64,000 bases of DNA from Ovis canadensis (GCF_042477335.2 NC_091246.1:251786501-251850500); one strand, 5' to 3'. Numbered from the stretch's first letter, positions 11,423-23,709 are shown. Notes: generated from the letters alone by a model not told the origin. Program-made: numbers and translations.

Positions 11423-11640
11423 AGTCAAATTCATAGAGACAGAAGAATGGTGGTTGCCAGGTACTGCGGGGAGGCGGAAACTGGGAGTTTTTGTTTAGTG
11501 GGTACAGAGTTTCAGTTTTGCAGAAGAAAGGAATTCTGCAGCTAGATGACAGTAGTGGTTGCACAACACTGTGAATGTACTTGATGCCAGTAAACTGTAT
11601 ATTCAAAAATAATTAAGATGGCAGATGTTGAGATGGCCAG
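11423..11640 (+). repeat. old L1 3' fragment
   Basis: AGTCAAATTCATAGAGACAG, AGAATGGTGGTTGCCAGG: a common L1 3' segment, the right half of the target of the BovB at 10,228-11,412. Confidence 0.65.
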
Positions 11641-11775
11641 ATAGCATGGCCAGCTCAATGGACAGGAATCTGAGCAAACTCCAGGAGATGGTGTAGGACA
11701 GGGCAACATGGGGTGCTGCAGTCCATGGGGTCACAAAGAGTCAGACACAACTCATCACGTTGAACTGAACAACAA
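11641..11775 (+). repeat. BovB/Bov-A 3' end fragment
   Basis: GGGGTGCTGCAGTCCATGGG, TCACAAAGAGTCAGACACAA and TTGAACTGAAC form the BovB-derived 3' tail shared by Bov-A SINEs. Confidence 0.75.
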
Positions 11776-12123
11776 CAAGTGTTACCTTCTGTATAGTTTA
11801 CCAAAAATTTAAAAGAATATTTTTTTTAAAAAATGGATCATAGGCCTACATGTAAAGCCTAAGCTTGTAACATTTTTATAAGGAATCACAGCAGAAAGTC
11901 TTTGTGATATTGGACTAGGCAGATTTCTTGGTATGACACTAAAAGCACACTATAGAAGAGAAAAAATATAATAAATTGGACTTCATGAAAATTAAACTTC
12001 TGCTTTTAAAGACTATACTAAGATAATAGAAAGATACATCACAGAGCAAAAGAAAATATTTGCAAATCACACATCTGACAATGGATTTTTATCCAGAATT
12101 TGTTAAGAATTCTCAAAACTTAA
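11776..12123 (+). repeat. old L1 fragments
   Basis: L1 ORF2-like text such as CAGCAGAAAGTCTTTGTGAT, diverged, ending at the younger L1 below. Confidence 0.6.
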
Positions 12124-14045
12124 AATGAGAAAGTAGAAAAAGAAATTAAGGAAACAATTCCATTCACCATTGCAACGAAAAGAATAAAATACTTAGGAAT
12201 ATATCTACCTAAAGAAAACTAAATACCTATATATAGAAAACCATAAAACACTGGTGAAAGAAATCAAAGAGGACACTAATAGATGGAGAAATATACCATG
12301 TTCATGGATTGGAAGAATCAATATAGTGAAAATGAGTATACGACCCAAAGCAATCTACAGATTCAATGCACTCCCTATCAAGCTACCAGTGGTATTTTTC
12401 ACAGAATGAGAACAAATAATTTCACAATTTGTATGAAATACAAAAAACCTAGAATAGCCAAAGCAATCTTGAGAAAGAAGAATGGAACTGGAAGAATCAA
12501 CTTGCCTGACTTCAGGCTCTACTACAAAGCCACAGTCATCAAGACAGTATGGTACTGGCACAAAGACAGAAATATAGATCAATGGAACAAAATAGAAAGC
12601 CCAGAGATAAATCCACACACATATGGACACCTTATCTTCAACAAAGGAGGCAAGATTATACAATGGATTAAAGGCAATCTCTTTAACAAGTGGTGCTGGG
12701 AAAAACTGGTCAACCACTTGTAAAAGAATGAAACTAGAACACTTTCCAACACTATACACAAAAATAAACTCAAAATGGATTAAAGATCTAAACGTAAGAC
12801 CAGAAATTATAAAACTCCTAGAGGACAACATAGGCCAAACACTCTCCGACATAAATCACAGCAGGATCCTCTATGATCCACCTCCCAGAATATTGGAAAT
12901 AAGAGCAAAAATAAACAAATGGGATCTAATTAAAATTTAAAGCTTCTGCACAACAAAGGAAACTATAAGCAAGGTGAAAAGACAGCCTTTAGAATGGGAG
13001 AAAATAATAGCAAATGAAGCAATTGACAAACAACTAATCTCAAAAATATACAAGTAACTCCTGCAGCTCAATTCCAGAAAAATAAACGAGCCAATCAAAA
13101 AATGGGCCAAATAACTAAATAGACATTTCTCCAAAGAAGACATACAGATGGCTAACAAACACATGAAAAGATGCTCAACATCACTCATTATCAGAGAAAT
13201 GCAAATCAAGATCACAATGAGGTACCATTTCACACCAGTCAGAATGGCTGTGATCCAAAAATCTACAAGCAATAAATGCTGCAGAGGGTGTGGAGAAAAG
13301 GGAACCCTCTTATACGGTTGGTGGGAATGCAAACTAGTACAGCCACTATGGAGAACAGTGTGGAGATTCCTTAAAAAAAACTGGAAATAGAACTGCCTTA
13401 TGACCCAGCAATCCCACTGCTGGGCATACACACCAAGGAAACCAGAAGTGAAAGAGATACGTGTACCCCAATGTTCATTGCAGCACTGTTTATAATAGCC
13501 AGGACATGGAAGCAACCTAGATATCCATCAGCAGATGAATGGATAAGAAAGCTGTGGTACATATACACAATGGAGTATTACTCAGCCACTAAAAATAATA
13601 CACTTGAATCAGTTCTAATGAGGTGAATGAAACTGGAGCCGTTTATAGAGAGTGAAGTAAGTCAGAAAGGAAAACACCAATACAGCATACTAACACATAT
13701 ATATGGAATTTAGGAAGATGATTAACAATAACCCTGTATGTGAGACAGCAAAAGAGACACAGATATATAGAACAGACTTTTGGACTCTGTGAGAGAGGGA
13801 GAGGGTGGGATGATTTGGGAGAATGGCATTGAAACATGTATAATATCATGTAAGAAACGAACCGCTAGTCTAGGTTTGATGCAGGATACAGGATGCTTGG
13901 GGCTGGTGCACTGGGATGACCCAGAGAGATGGTATGGGGAGGGTGGTGGGAGGGGGGTTCAGGATTGGGAACTCATGTACACCTGTGGCAGATTCATATT
14001 GATGTATGGCAAAACCAATACAGTATTGTAAAGTAAAATAATAAT
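12124..14045 (+). pseudogene. ruminant L1, 5'-truncated (ORF2 C-terminus and 3' UTR)
   Basis: This is the last third of L1 ORF2 and the 3' UTR. A 146-codon frame at 12,283-12,723 contains [16 protein letters not shown] and [15 protein letters not shown]; after frameshifts, 13,148-13,390 holds the C-terminal zinc-knuckle region, where the expected CCHC histidine has become Tyr (LLYGWWECK). It ends in the ruminant L1 3' UTR (GATTCATATTGATGTATGGC) and an A-rich tail. It sits in an older L1 whose text continues on both sides. Non-autonomous and interrupted. Confidence 0.85.
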
Positions 14046-14724
14046 AAAAAAGAAAACAAACCACTCAAGTTTTAAAAATGAGCAAAGCATTTGAACAGAC
14101 TCTTCACCAAAGAAGATGTAGATTGATAAACTAGCGTAGAGAAAAGATGCTCCACATCATTACACATTCAGTTCAGTTCAGTTCAGTCACTCAGTCACGT
14201 CTGACTCTTTGAGACCCCATGAATCACAGCACGCCAGGCCTCCCTGTCCATCACCAACTCCTGGAGTTCACTCAGACTCACGTCCATCCAGTCAGGGAAG
14301 TGAAAGTTGACATCACATGAAACTCTGTTACAAACCTGTTAGAGTGCCCCAAATTAAAAAGACTGACCATACCAAATTTCATGTAAATTGTACTTTAGAA
14401 AGTTGAATTTGAGGCTTTCCCAGTGGCTCCACAGTAAAGAATCCACCTGCAATGCAGGAGACGTGGGTTCAGTATCTGGTTGGGAAGATCCCCTGGAGAA
14501 GGCATGGAAACCCACTCCAGGATTCTAGCCAGGAAAATCCCATGGACAGGAGACTGGTGGGCTACAGTCTACAGGGTTGCAAAGAGTCAGACACAACTAA
14601 AGCAAAGACCATGAGCAAACTTGCCTTTAAAAGAAACAAAAAATTAAGAAACACATGTTCCCTCTATACTTGAAACAAAAATGTTTTATTAATATATAGA
14701 TACACACATATATAATTACTATTT
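14046..14724. repeat. old L1 pieces with a Bov-A tail and a Bov-tA SINE
   Basis: Old L1 sequence (14,046-14,165 and 14,296-14,408) is split by an antisense BovB/Bov-A 3' end at 14,166-14,295 (TTCAGTTCAGTTCAGTTCAG). A sense Bov-tA SINE lies at about 14,410-14,602. The last 120 bases are AT-rich. Confidence 0.7.
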
Positions 14725-17521
14725 CAATTCAGTTCAGTTCAGTCAGTCATGTCCAACTCTGTGATCCCATGCACTGCAGGATGCCAGGATTCCCTGTCCA
14801 TCACTGACTCCCAGTGCTTGTTCAAATGCGTTTCCATCATGTTGGTGATGCCATCCGACTATCTCATCCTCTGTCGTCCCCTTCTCCTCCTGACCAGTCT
14901 TTCCCAGCATCAGAGTCTATTCAAATGAGTCAGTTCCTTGAATCAGGTGGCCAAAGTATTGGAGTTTCAGTTTCAGCATCCATCATTCCAATGAATATTC
15001 AGGATTGATTGCCTTTAGGATTGACTGGTTGGATCTCCTTGCTGTCCAAGGGACTCTCAAGAGTCTTCTCCAACACCACAGTTCAAAAGCATCAATTCTT
15101 CGGCGCTCAGCCTTCTTCACAGTCCAACTCTCACATCCATACATGACCACTGGAAAAACCATAGCCTTGACTAGACGGACCTTAGTCGGCAAAGTAATGT
15201 CTCTGCTTTTAAATATGCTATCTAGGTTGGTCATAACTTTTTTTCCAAGGAGTAACTGTCTTTTAATTTCATGGCTGCAGTCACCATCTGCAGTGATTTT
15301 GGAGCCCCCCAAAATAAAGTCTGACACTTTCTACTGTTTCCCAATCTATTTCCCATGAAGTGATGGGACCGGATGCCATGATCTTCATTTTCTGAATGTT
15401 GAGCTTTAAGCCAACTTTTTCATTCTCCTCTTTCACTTTCATCAAGAGGCTTTTTAGCTCCTCTTCGCTTTCTGCCATAAGGGTGGTGTCATCTGCATAT
15501 CTGAGGTTATTGATATTTCTCCCAGCAATCTGGATTCCAGCTTGTGCTTCATCCAGCCTGACATTTCTCATGATGTACTCTGCATAGAAGTTAAATAAGC
15601 GGGGTGACAATATACAGCCTTGACAAACTATTTTCCCGATATGAAACCAGTCTGTTGTTCCATGTCCAGTTCTAACTGTTGCTTCTTGACCTGCATACAG
15701 ATCTCAGGATGCAGGTAGGGTGGTCTGGTATTCCCATCTCTTTCAGAATTTTCCACAGTTTGTTGTGATCCACACAGTCAAAGGCTTTGGCATAGTCAAT
15801 AAAGCAGAAGTAGATGTTTTTCTGGAACTTGCTTGCTTTTTCAATGATCCACTGAATGTTACCATTTGATGTCTGGTTCCTCTGCCTTTTCTAAATCCAG
15901 CTTGACCATCTGGAAGTTCATGGTTCATGTACTGTTGAAGCCTGGCTTGCAGAATTTTGAGCATTACTTTGCTAGCGTGTGTAATGATAGCAATTGTATG
16001 GTAGTTCGAACATTCTTTGGCATTGCCTTTCTTTGGGATTGGAATGAAAACAGAACTTTTCTAGTCCTGTGGCCACTGCTGAGTTTTCCAAATTTGCTGG
16101 CATATTGAGTGCAGCACTTTCACAGCATCATCTTTTAGGATCTGAAATAGCTCAACGGGAATTTCATCACTTCCACTAGCTTTGTTCAAAGTGATGCTTC
16201 CTAAGGCCCCCTTGACTTCACATTCCAGGATGTCTGGCTCTAGGTGAGTGATCACACCATCGTGATTATCTTGGCCATGAAGATCTTTTTTGTACAGTTC
16301 TTCTGTTTATTGTTGCCACCTCCTCTTAATATCTTCTGCTTCTGTTAGGTCTATAGAATTTCTGTCCTTTAATGTGCCCATTTTACATGAAAAGCCCCCT
16401 GGTATCTTTAATTTTCTTGAAGAGATCTCTAGTCTTTCCCATTCTATTGTCTGTTAACTTCCTCTATTGCTGTGAATTGATCGCTGAGGAAGGCTTTCTT
16501 ATCTCTCCTTGCTATTCTTTGCACAATGTCACAAACCTCTGTCCATAGTTCTTCAGGCGCTCTGTCTATCAGATATAATCCCTTGAATCTATTTCTCACT
16601 TCCACTATATAATTGTAAGGCATTTGCTTTAGTTCATATCTGAATGGTCTAGTGGTTTTCCCTACTTTCTTCAATTTAAGTCTGAATCTAGCAATAAGGG
16701 GTTCATGATGTGAGCCACAGTCAACTCCCAGTCTTGTTTTTGCTGACTGTATAGAACTTTTCCTATAGAACTTCTCCTTCTTCTTCTTCTCTTCAACTAC
16801 AAAGAATATAATCAATCTGATTTCAGTATTGAGCATCTGGTGATGTCCATGTGTAGAGTCTTTTCTTGTGTTGTTGGAAGAGGGTGTTTGCTATGAACAG
16901 TGCATTCTCTTGGCAAAATACTCTTAGCCTTTGACCAGCTTCATTTTGTACTCCAAGGCCAAATTTGCCTGTTACTCCAGGTATCTCTTGACTTCCTACT
17001 TTTGCATTCCAGTCTCCTATAATGAAAAGGACATCTTTTTTTTTTTTTTGGTCTTAATTCTAGAAGGTTCTGTAGGTATTCATAGAACCATTCAGTTTCA
17101 GCTTCTTCAGCATTACTGGTTGGATCATAGACTCGGATTACCATGATATTGAATGGTTTGCCTTGGAAATGAACAGAGATCATTCTGTATTTTTGAGATT
17201 GCACCGAAGTACTGCATTTCAGACTCTCTTATTGACTATGATGGCTACTCCATTTCTTCTAATGGATTCTTGCCCACAGTAGTAGATATAATGGTCATCT
17301 GAGTTAAATTCACCCATTCCAGTCCATTTTAGTTCACTGATTGCTAACATGTTGGTGTTCACTCTTGCCATCTCCTGTTTGACCACTTCCAATTTACTTT
17401 GATTTATGGACCTAACATTCCAGATTCCTATGCAATATTGTTCTTTACAGCATCGGACGTTACTTCCATCACCAATCACATCCACAGCTGGGTGCTGTTT
17501 TGGCTTTAGCTCTGTCTCTTC
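14725..17521 (-). pseudogene. BovB LINE, long antisense copy
   Basis: About 2.8 kb of BovB, read on the minus strand from the endonuclease to the 3' tail. Minus-strand frames show the endonuclease part (17,219-17,485: GIWNVRSINQSKLEVVKQEM and ELKWTGMGEFNSDDHYIYY), the middle region (16,444-16,836) and the reverse transcriptase (15,281-15,610: LRYADDTTLMAES). Frameshifts and stops separate them, so it is dead. Its 5' end abuts an L1 5' fragment at 17,522. Confidence 0.9.
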
Positions 17522-17968
17522 TCGATCAAGGTGGTGGAGTGGAAGGATGTGCGCTCATCTTCTCTTGTGAGAACTACAAAACTACACCTTGCTGTGGAAC
17601 AGTCATCAACAAGAGACTGCTGGATCCCACCAAAAAAGACACCCCATGTCCAAAGGAAAGGAGAAGCCCCAGCAAGATGGTGGATGGGTGAAAGCACATT
17701 TAAGATCAAACCCCATACCTTCCAGAAACACTCAGAGGGCTCAAGCAATACCTTGCACACACTAGGGGACCCCACAGAGACTGAACCAGACCTGATTTTG
17801 AGAGTTTGGGTCAGCAGTGGCCTGCCGCAGGGGTAGGGGCTCTTGGTGCAGCAGACCTGGGTTAGACATAAACCCTCTTGGAGGAGGTTATCATTAACCC
17901 CGCCATAGAGCTGCCAGAACTTACACAGGACTGGGAAACAGACTCTTGGAGGGCACAAACAAACCCTT
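17522..17968 (+). repeat. L1 5' UTR-like fragment, cut at the duplication boundary
   Basis: GATCAAGGTGGTGGAGTGGA and the closing CTTGGAGGGCACAAAC resemble the 5' region of ruminant L1 elements (from memory of that family). It has no 3' partner: L1 sequence stops exactly where unit A of the duplication begins, so a rearrangement rather than ordinary 5' truncation removed the rest. Confidence 0.5.
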
Positions 17969-18090
17969 ATGCCCGCTGAATCAATTGTTTGCTGGGTTTC
18001 TCTGGGATTTCTTGGACATGTGGTCTTTGCCTCCCACAAGATAGTAATAATAACAGCAACTTCAACTATCATTACTGAACACTTACTGTG

Positions 18091-18599
18091 TTCAGTTCAG
18101 TTCAGTCACTCAGTCATGTCAGACTGTTTGTGAACCCATGAACCACAGCATGCCAGGCCTCCCTGTCCATCACCAATGCCCGGAGTCCACCCAAACCCAT
18201 GTCCATTGAGTCGGTGATGCCATCCAGTCATCTCATCCTCTGTCGTCCCCTTCTCCTCCTGCCCTCAATCTTTCCCAGCATCAGGGTCTTTTCAAATGAC
18301 TCAGTTCTTCATATCAGGTGGCCAAAATATTGGAGTTTCAGCTTCAACATCAGTCCTTCCAATGAACACCCAGGATGGATCTCCTTTAGGATGGTCTGGT
18401 TGGATCTCCTTGCAGTCCAAGGGACTCTCAAGAGTCTTCTCTAACACCACAGTTCAAAAGCATCAATTCTTTGGTGCTCAGCTTTCTTTATAGCCCAGCT
18501 CTCACATCCATACATGACTACTAGGAAAACCATAGCCTTGACTAGACAGACCTCTGTTGACAAAGTAATGTCTCTGCTTTTTAATATGCTGTCTAGGTA
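18091..18599 (-). repeat. BovB 3' part, antisense (in both units)
   Basis: Starts TTCAGTTCAGTTCAGTCACT and runs to TTTAATATGCTGTCTAGG. The counterpart in unit B is 43,297-43,809, so this insertion is older than the duplication. Confidence 0.85.
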
Positions 18600-18870
18600 C
18601 AAGCCCCATATCTCAGAAATCTCACAAGAACTCCAATAGCTGGGTGGTCTCATGTTCCTTCACCCCATATAACAGATGAGAAAACATAAATGGAGGTCAG
18701 GATCCACATCTGGGCTATTTAACCCCCAAGCCTCCTTCTGAACACCCAGGCTCTGTTGCTTCCCAGGGTAATGTGACCTTGAGGAAGGTCACAGGGACTC
18801 AGGCCAAGTCTGAAAACAAGAAGAACCTTCAAGCAATGACAATGTTGAAGTTGCTGGGAAAGCGGTTTCT
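18600..18870. other. intergenic, possible MIR relic
   Basis: AACAGATGAGAAAACATAAA and AATGTGACCTTGAGG are MIR-like words, but the alignment is weak. No gene seen. Confidence 0.35.
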
Positions 18871-19183
18871 GAGTGATTCTGAAATCACATTCTGTGGCCA
18901 CTTGTCTGAGAGGTCAAAGTGGAAATTCCCTGGTCTATGACCAACTCTGTCATTTAGAAGCAAGAGCCTCTGGGCCTGAGGTGTAAGTGGAGCTCAGAAC
19001 TTTAAACTCCTTTCTCCTGGGGAGTTTTGAGTGATTCTGAAATCACGTTCTGTGGCCATTTGTCTGAGAGGTCAAAGTGGAAATTCCCTGGTCTATGACC
19101 AACTCTATCGTTTAGAAGCAAGAGTCTCTGGGCCTGAGGTATAAGGGGGAGCTCAGAACTTTAAACTCTTTTCTCCTGGGGAG
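18871..19183. repeat. two-copy tandem repeat, 158-bp unit
   Basis: GAGTGATTCTGAAATCAC begins each unit (18,871 and 19,029), and both end CTCCTGGGGAG. The same two-unit array is in unit B (44,082-44,391), so it predates the segmental duplication. Confidence 0.9.
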
Positions 19184-19186
19184 AGG

Positions 19187-19400
19187 GGTCACCAGGTGCC
19201 ATGCATGTACTATCAACTTCGTGCCAACCATTCTACTTGTACTCATGACAACAAGCCTCAAAGACTGCATGTTGATCCCAGTTTCAGATGGGAAACTTAA
19301 GGTTCAGAGAGACGAAGTAATGTAATTAATGCCATAAGCAAGCTAGAATTTGAAGCCGGATTTGCCTGATGTCAGAGTAGAAGTTTGTTTTCGCTACACA
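19187..19400 (-). repeat. MIR-type SINE, antisense
   Basis: CAGATGGGAAACTTAAGGTT, CAGAGAGACGAAGTAATGTA and AAGCAAGCTAGAATTTGAAG follow the antisense MIR core. Confidence 0.6.
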
Positions 19401-19479
19401 GCTTCAGTTGTTGTTCATAATTTAGTAGGATATCTTACCATCTACAAACACATTGGATGATGTAGGAGAAACTGGGGTC

Positions 19480-19638
19480 GTGGGCTCTATCCTTGGTTCA
19501 GGGTTGGATCCCCTGCTGAAGGACATGGCAACCCACTCTGGTAGTTTTGTCTGGAAAATCCCATGAACAGAGGAGTCTGGCAGGCTACAGTCCATGGGGT
19601 CTAAAAGACTCAGACATGACTGAAGTGATCTAGCGCGT

Positions 19639-19639
<1 letters not shown>
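19480..19639 (+). repeat. Bov-tA SINE, 3' two-thirds
   Basis: GGATCCCCTGCTGAAGGACA through CAGACATGACTGAAGTGA. It is followed directly by a CA microsatellite and then a minisatellite; the order is the same in unit B. Confidence 0.85.

Positions 19640-19673
<34 letters not shown>
19640..19673. repeat. (CA)17 microsatellite
   Basis: 34 uninterrupted bases of CA. Unit B has about nine repeats at the same place (44,843-44,861). Confidence 0.95.
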
Positions 19674-19676
<3 letters not shown>

Positions 19677-19768
19677 GGACACTGGACCATTTAGAAGGAT
19701 ATTGGATGACCTGGAAGCATACTGGGTCACCTATAAAGATATCTGATCATCTAGAAGGATATCTCAAG
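19674..19768. repeat. 20-bp minisatellite, about 5 units
   Basis: Diverged copies of a 20-bp unit like AGAAGGATATCTGATCATCT. Five units can be counted here against eight in unit B (44,862-45,013). Confidence 0.85.
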
Positions 19769-20043
19769 TACTTCCTACCAAAGTTTGAGTCCATTTGCTT
19801 TTACTCTCATGATCTTCATTATCATTGTTACTACTCAAATTCCTGGATTTATAAAAGATACACAAGAATATACAAATCGAAACTGAACAGCTGGAAGAAG
19901 TTTCAGAATATGAACACACCAACGTCACCAATACCAGAAGAGAAGGACCATCAGTAGCATCCCTGAAGCCCTCTTAGTAACCCCACCAGTCACCATGCCC
20001 TTCAATGGGTAGCCACTGTCCTGACTTCTAAAAGCACAGATTA

Positions 20044-21615
20044 AATCTTGAGAAAGAAGAATGGAACTGGAAGAATCAACCTGCCTGACTTCAGGCTCTA
20101 CTACAAAGCCACAGTCATCAAGACAGTATAATACTGGCACAAAGACAGAAATATAGATCAATGGAACAAAATAGAAAGCCCAGAGATAAACCCACGCACC
20201 TATGGACACCTTATCTTCCACAAAGGAGGCAAGAATATACAATGGAGAAAAGACAATCTCTTTAACAAGTGGTTCTGGGAAAACTAGTCAACCACTTGTG
20301 AAAGAATGAAACTGGAACACCTTCTAACACCGCACACAAAAATAAACTCAAATGGATTAAAGATCTAAACGTAAGACCAGAAACTATGAAACTCCTAAAG
20401 GAGAACATAGGCAAAACATTCTCCAACATAAATCACAGCAGGATCCTCTATGACCCACCTCCCAGAATATTGGAAATAAAAGCAAAAATAAACAAATGGG
20501 ACCTACTTCTGCACAACAAAGGAAACTAAAAGCAAGGTGAAAAGAAAGCCTTCCGAATGGGAGAAAATAATAGCAAATGAAGCAACTGACAACAATAAAT
20601 CTCTAAAATATACCAGCAACTTATGCAGCTCAATTCCAGAAAAATAAACGACCTAATCAAAAAATGGGCCAAAGAACTAAACAGACATTTCTCCAAAGAA
20701 GACCTAGATGGCTAACAAACACACGAAATGATGCCCAACATCACTCATTATCAGAGAAATGCTAATCAAAACCACAAGAAGTACCGTTTTACGCCAGTCA
20801 GAATGGCTGCTCTGCAAAAGTCTACAAGCAACAAATGCTGGAGAGGGTGTGGAGAAAAGGGAACCCTCTTACACGGTTGGTGGGAATGCAAACTAGTACA
20901 GCTATTATGGAGAACAGTGTGGAGATTCCTTAAGAAACTTGAAAGAGAACTGCCATACAACCCAGCAATCCCACTGCTGGGCATACACACCAAGGAAACC
21001 AGAATTGAAAGAGACACGTGTACCCCAATGTCCATTGCAGCTGTTTATAATAGCCAGGACATGGAAGCAACCTAGGTGTCCATCAGCAGATGAATGGATA
21101 AGAAAGCTGTGGTACATATACACAATGGAGTATTACTCAGCCATTAAAAAGAGTACATTTGAATCAGTTCTAATGAGCCTATTATACAAAGTGAAGTAAG
21201 CCAGAAAGAAAAACACCAATACAGTATACTAACGCATATATATGGAATTTAGGAAGATGGTAACAATAACCCTGTATGCGAGACAGCAGAAGAGACACAG
21301 ATGTATATAACTGTCTTTTGGACTCTGTGGGAGAGGGAGAGGGTGGGATGATTTGGGAGAATGGGGTTGAAACGTGTATATTGTCATATGTGAAATGAAT
21401 TGCCAGTCCAGGTTCGATGCAGGATACAGGATGCTCGGGGCTGGTGCACTGGGACGCCCCAGAGGGATGGTATGGGGAGGGGGGTAGGAAGGTGGTTCAG
21501 GATGGGAAACATGTGTACACCTGTGGCAGATTCATGTTGATGTATGACAAAACTAATACAATATTGTAAAGTAATTACCCTCCAATTAAAATAAATAAAT
21601 TTATATTTAAAAAAT
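20044..21615 (+). pseudogene. ruminant L1, 5'-truncated, only in unit A
   Basis: The L1 is 1.57 kb: the end of ORF2 plus 3' UTR. A frame at 20,728-21,075 keeps the C-terminal zinc knuckle ([19 protein letters not shown]) with all its Cys and His residues. Perfect 14-bp target duplications AAAAGCACAGATTA flank it at 20,030-20,043 and 21,616-21,629. Unit B has the single empty site at 45,278-45,291, so the insertion happened after the duplication. ORF2 is truncated and frameshifted, so it cannot move on its own. Confidence 0.95.
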
Positions 21616-21639
21616 AAAAGCACAGATTAGCTTGTCTGT

Positions 21640-22480
21640 TTGGAAGCTCATATAAATCTCTCTTAGAATCCGTGCTCTCTTGTGTTCAGCATAATGTTTG
21701 GGAGGTTTTTCCATGTCGCTGTGTCTAGCTGTGGTTTGTTGGTGTGGTATAATCACACAGTTTACCATTCTGCAGCAGACAGACATTTGAGTGGTTTCTG
21801 GTCATTTAACTCGCTTGCTTTACTTCTGCTTTGGTGCAGCTGCAGAAAAGTGGGTCACTCTCCCACAAAGGGATTTCAAATCTCTCCCTCCTCCTCGCTT
21901 GGCAGGGCGTATCAGAGATGAAGCCCAGAAGACCCCAAGAAAGCCCAGCTTCTTTCTTTATGTTTTTAATTTATATTTTTAATGAAGGATAATTGCTTAC
22001 AGAATGTAGTTGTTTTCCGTCAAATTTCAACAGGAATCAGCCATAGGTATACATATTTTTTAACCCATTTTTCTCTTTATATTTTTTATTTAATTTTTAC
22101 TTTGTATGGAGTGTAGTTGATTTATCACGTTGTGTTAGTTTCAGAGATGCAGCAAAGAGATTCAGTTCTACATATGCGTATATCTGTTCTCTATCAGATT
22201 CTTTTCTCACACAGGTTATCAGACAATATTGAGTAGAATTCCCTGTGCTGTACAGTAAGTCCTTGTTGATTATTTTATATACAGTAATGTGTTTGTTAAT
22301 CCTGAGCTCCTAATATATCCCTCCCCCATCTTTCCCCTTAGTCTATGAGTCTGTTTTGATTTTGTAAATGAATTCATTCATATCATTTTTTTTAAGATTC
22401 CACATATAAGTGATGTCATATAGCACTGACTTTCTCTGCTTTTCTTTGCTTAGTGTGAGCATCTCTTGATAAGCCCAGCT
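21640..22480 (-). repeat. old L1 and L1 3' UTR pieces, antisense
   Basis: AAGTGGGTCACTCTCCC to AATGAAGGATAATTGCTTAC and ATTTAATTTTTACTTTGTAT form antisense L1 3' UTR segments. CTCCCC at 22,321-22,326 is the empty site of the LTR found in unit B. Confidence 0.65.
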
Positions 22481-22614
22481 TCTTTCAATTTGCTCTTCCC
22501 CTACAGACCTTCCACATTAATAATAGTAATTCTGAGCTGCATCTAGCCGCCTCTGGTAGGTTTCATCTCAGATGGAATCCAGGCAGTGGGGCCATTTCAG
22601 TAAATGAGACTTTA

Positions 22615-22692
22615 TGGGAAGGGATGACAGAGGAGCCTGGCAGTCCATAGGGGTGCAAGGAATTGGACACAACTGAAGCGACTTAGTGCATG
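22615..22692 (+). repeat. Bov-tA SINE 3' fragment
   Basis: ATGACAGAGGAGCCTGGCAG through GGACACAACTGAAGCGACTT. Confidence 0.75.
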
Positions 22693-22849
22693 AGTCAAGC
22701 AAAGGACTCTGGTCACTGGCTGAAAGGGGGTGTCTCTTAGGAGATGGGGGTTCACCTTCTCTGCAGTGAGGTTGGGGGCAGCAGGCTCCAAGCTCGGCCA
22801 GCTCTTCTCATTTCCACCTCCATCTATGCTGGCTAAGAAAGTGGCCCCT

Positions 22850-23060
22850 CGGTACAATGACTCATCTGTATCATGGGGATTCGGGCAGTGCCTCTTTGCA
22901 CTTACTCTGTGTGAACCACTTAGAACAGTGCCCAGCATGTAGCAGGGGCAGCTCTGGCTGACCTGTATTCTGACCCAAATTCTGCCACTCACCTGCTGCT
23001 GTGTGACTCTGGGCAGGTTCCTGACCTTGCTGGGCCCCAGCTGATGGTAACTATTCATAG
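22850..23060. repeat. MIR relics
   Basis: TTAGAACAGTGCCCAGCATG and GTGTGACTCTGGGCAGGTTC are MIR words in two adjacent pieces. Also present in unit B (about 47,770-47,970). Confidence 0.6.
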
Positions 23061-23379
23061 AATTTGCACTTCAGGGTCTAAGCCCTCTCCGGATTCCTCC
23101 CATCCTCCACCTGGAGATCTCGATGGATCATGGGCAAACAGTATCACCAAGTGTATCCCCACTGTTTCCAAGGAAGTGAAAACTCAGATTTGCTGGAAAG
23201 GATCAGGAAATGATCAGTTCCATCTATTATACGCTGCTGATGGAGCCAAAAGCTAGGGAGGTTCTAAATTTCAACCAATTTCAGAAAAAGGAAGAACTCT
23301 AAGAACCTTTCTGTCCTGATTCAGCAATTTCACTTCTAGAAATTTATTTTAAAGAAAATTCCCTTTTAAAATGGACAAA
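23061..23379. other. intergenic, nothing recognised; holds an empty BovB site
   Basis: No gene or repeat recognised. CTGATGGAGCCAA at 23,237-23,249 is the uninterrupted target of the BovB insertion found at 48,171-49,097 in unit B. Confidence 0.5.
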
Positions 23380-23520
23380 GATTTATTATTATCATAGTCT
23401 TTTTCTTATTTTCTTTGGCCACATAGCGTGGGGGACCTTAGTTCCCCAAACAGGGATCAAACCAGCACCCCCTGCAGTGGAAGCTCAGAGTCCTGACCAC
23501 TGGACCGTCAGGGAAGTCCC
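23380..23520 (-). repeat. tRNA-derived cetartiodactyl SINE (CHR-like), antisense
   Basis: TTTCTTTGGCCACATAGCGT through GACCGTCAGGGAAGTCC is the antisense of a tRNA-derived SINE distinct from Bov-tA. Confidence 0.65.
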
Positions 23521-23709
23521 CAGAATGTTTCCTATAATGATGAGCAATGGTGACCAAAAAGTCATAATGAAAAAAAAAAATCCATAGAAACAGACTCAGG
23601 AACCAAAATGATAGGATTAGTAGATCAACATATTATGATAGTCTTACACCTATATTCTAGATATTTAAGAAAATACAGGAAACTTGAGCCTGTTAATTAG
23701 AAACATAGA

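Noticed and set aside
14410-14602. tRNA gene
   Set aside because: The tRNA-like A and B boxes here and in the other Bov-tA copies belong to SINE heads; none folds into an intact tRNA by eye and all continue into the SINE body.
19674-19768. CRISPR-like array
   Set aside because: The units are contiguous with no spacers, and the genome is a mammal's; it is a minisatellite.
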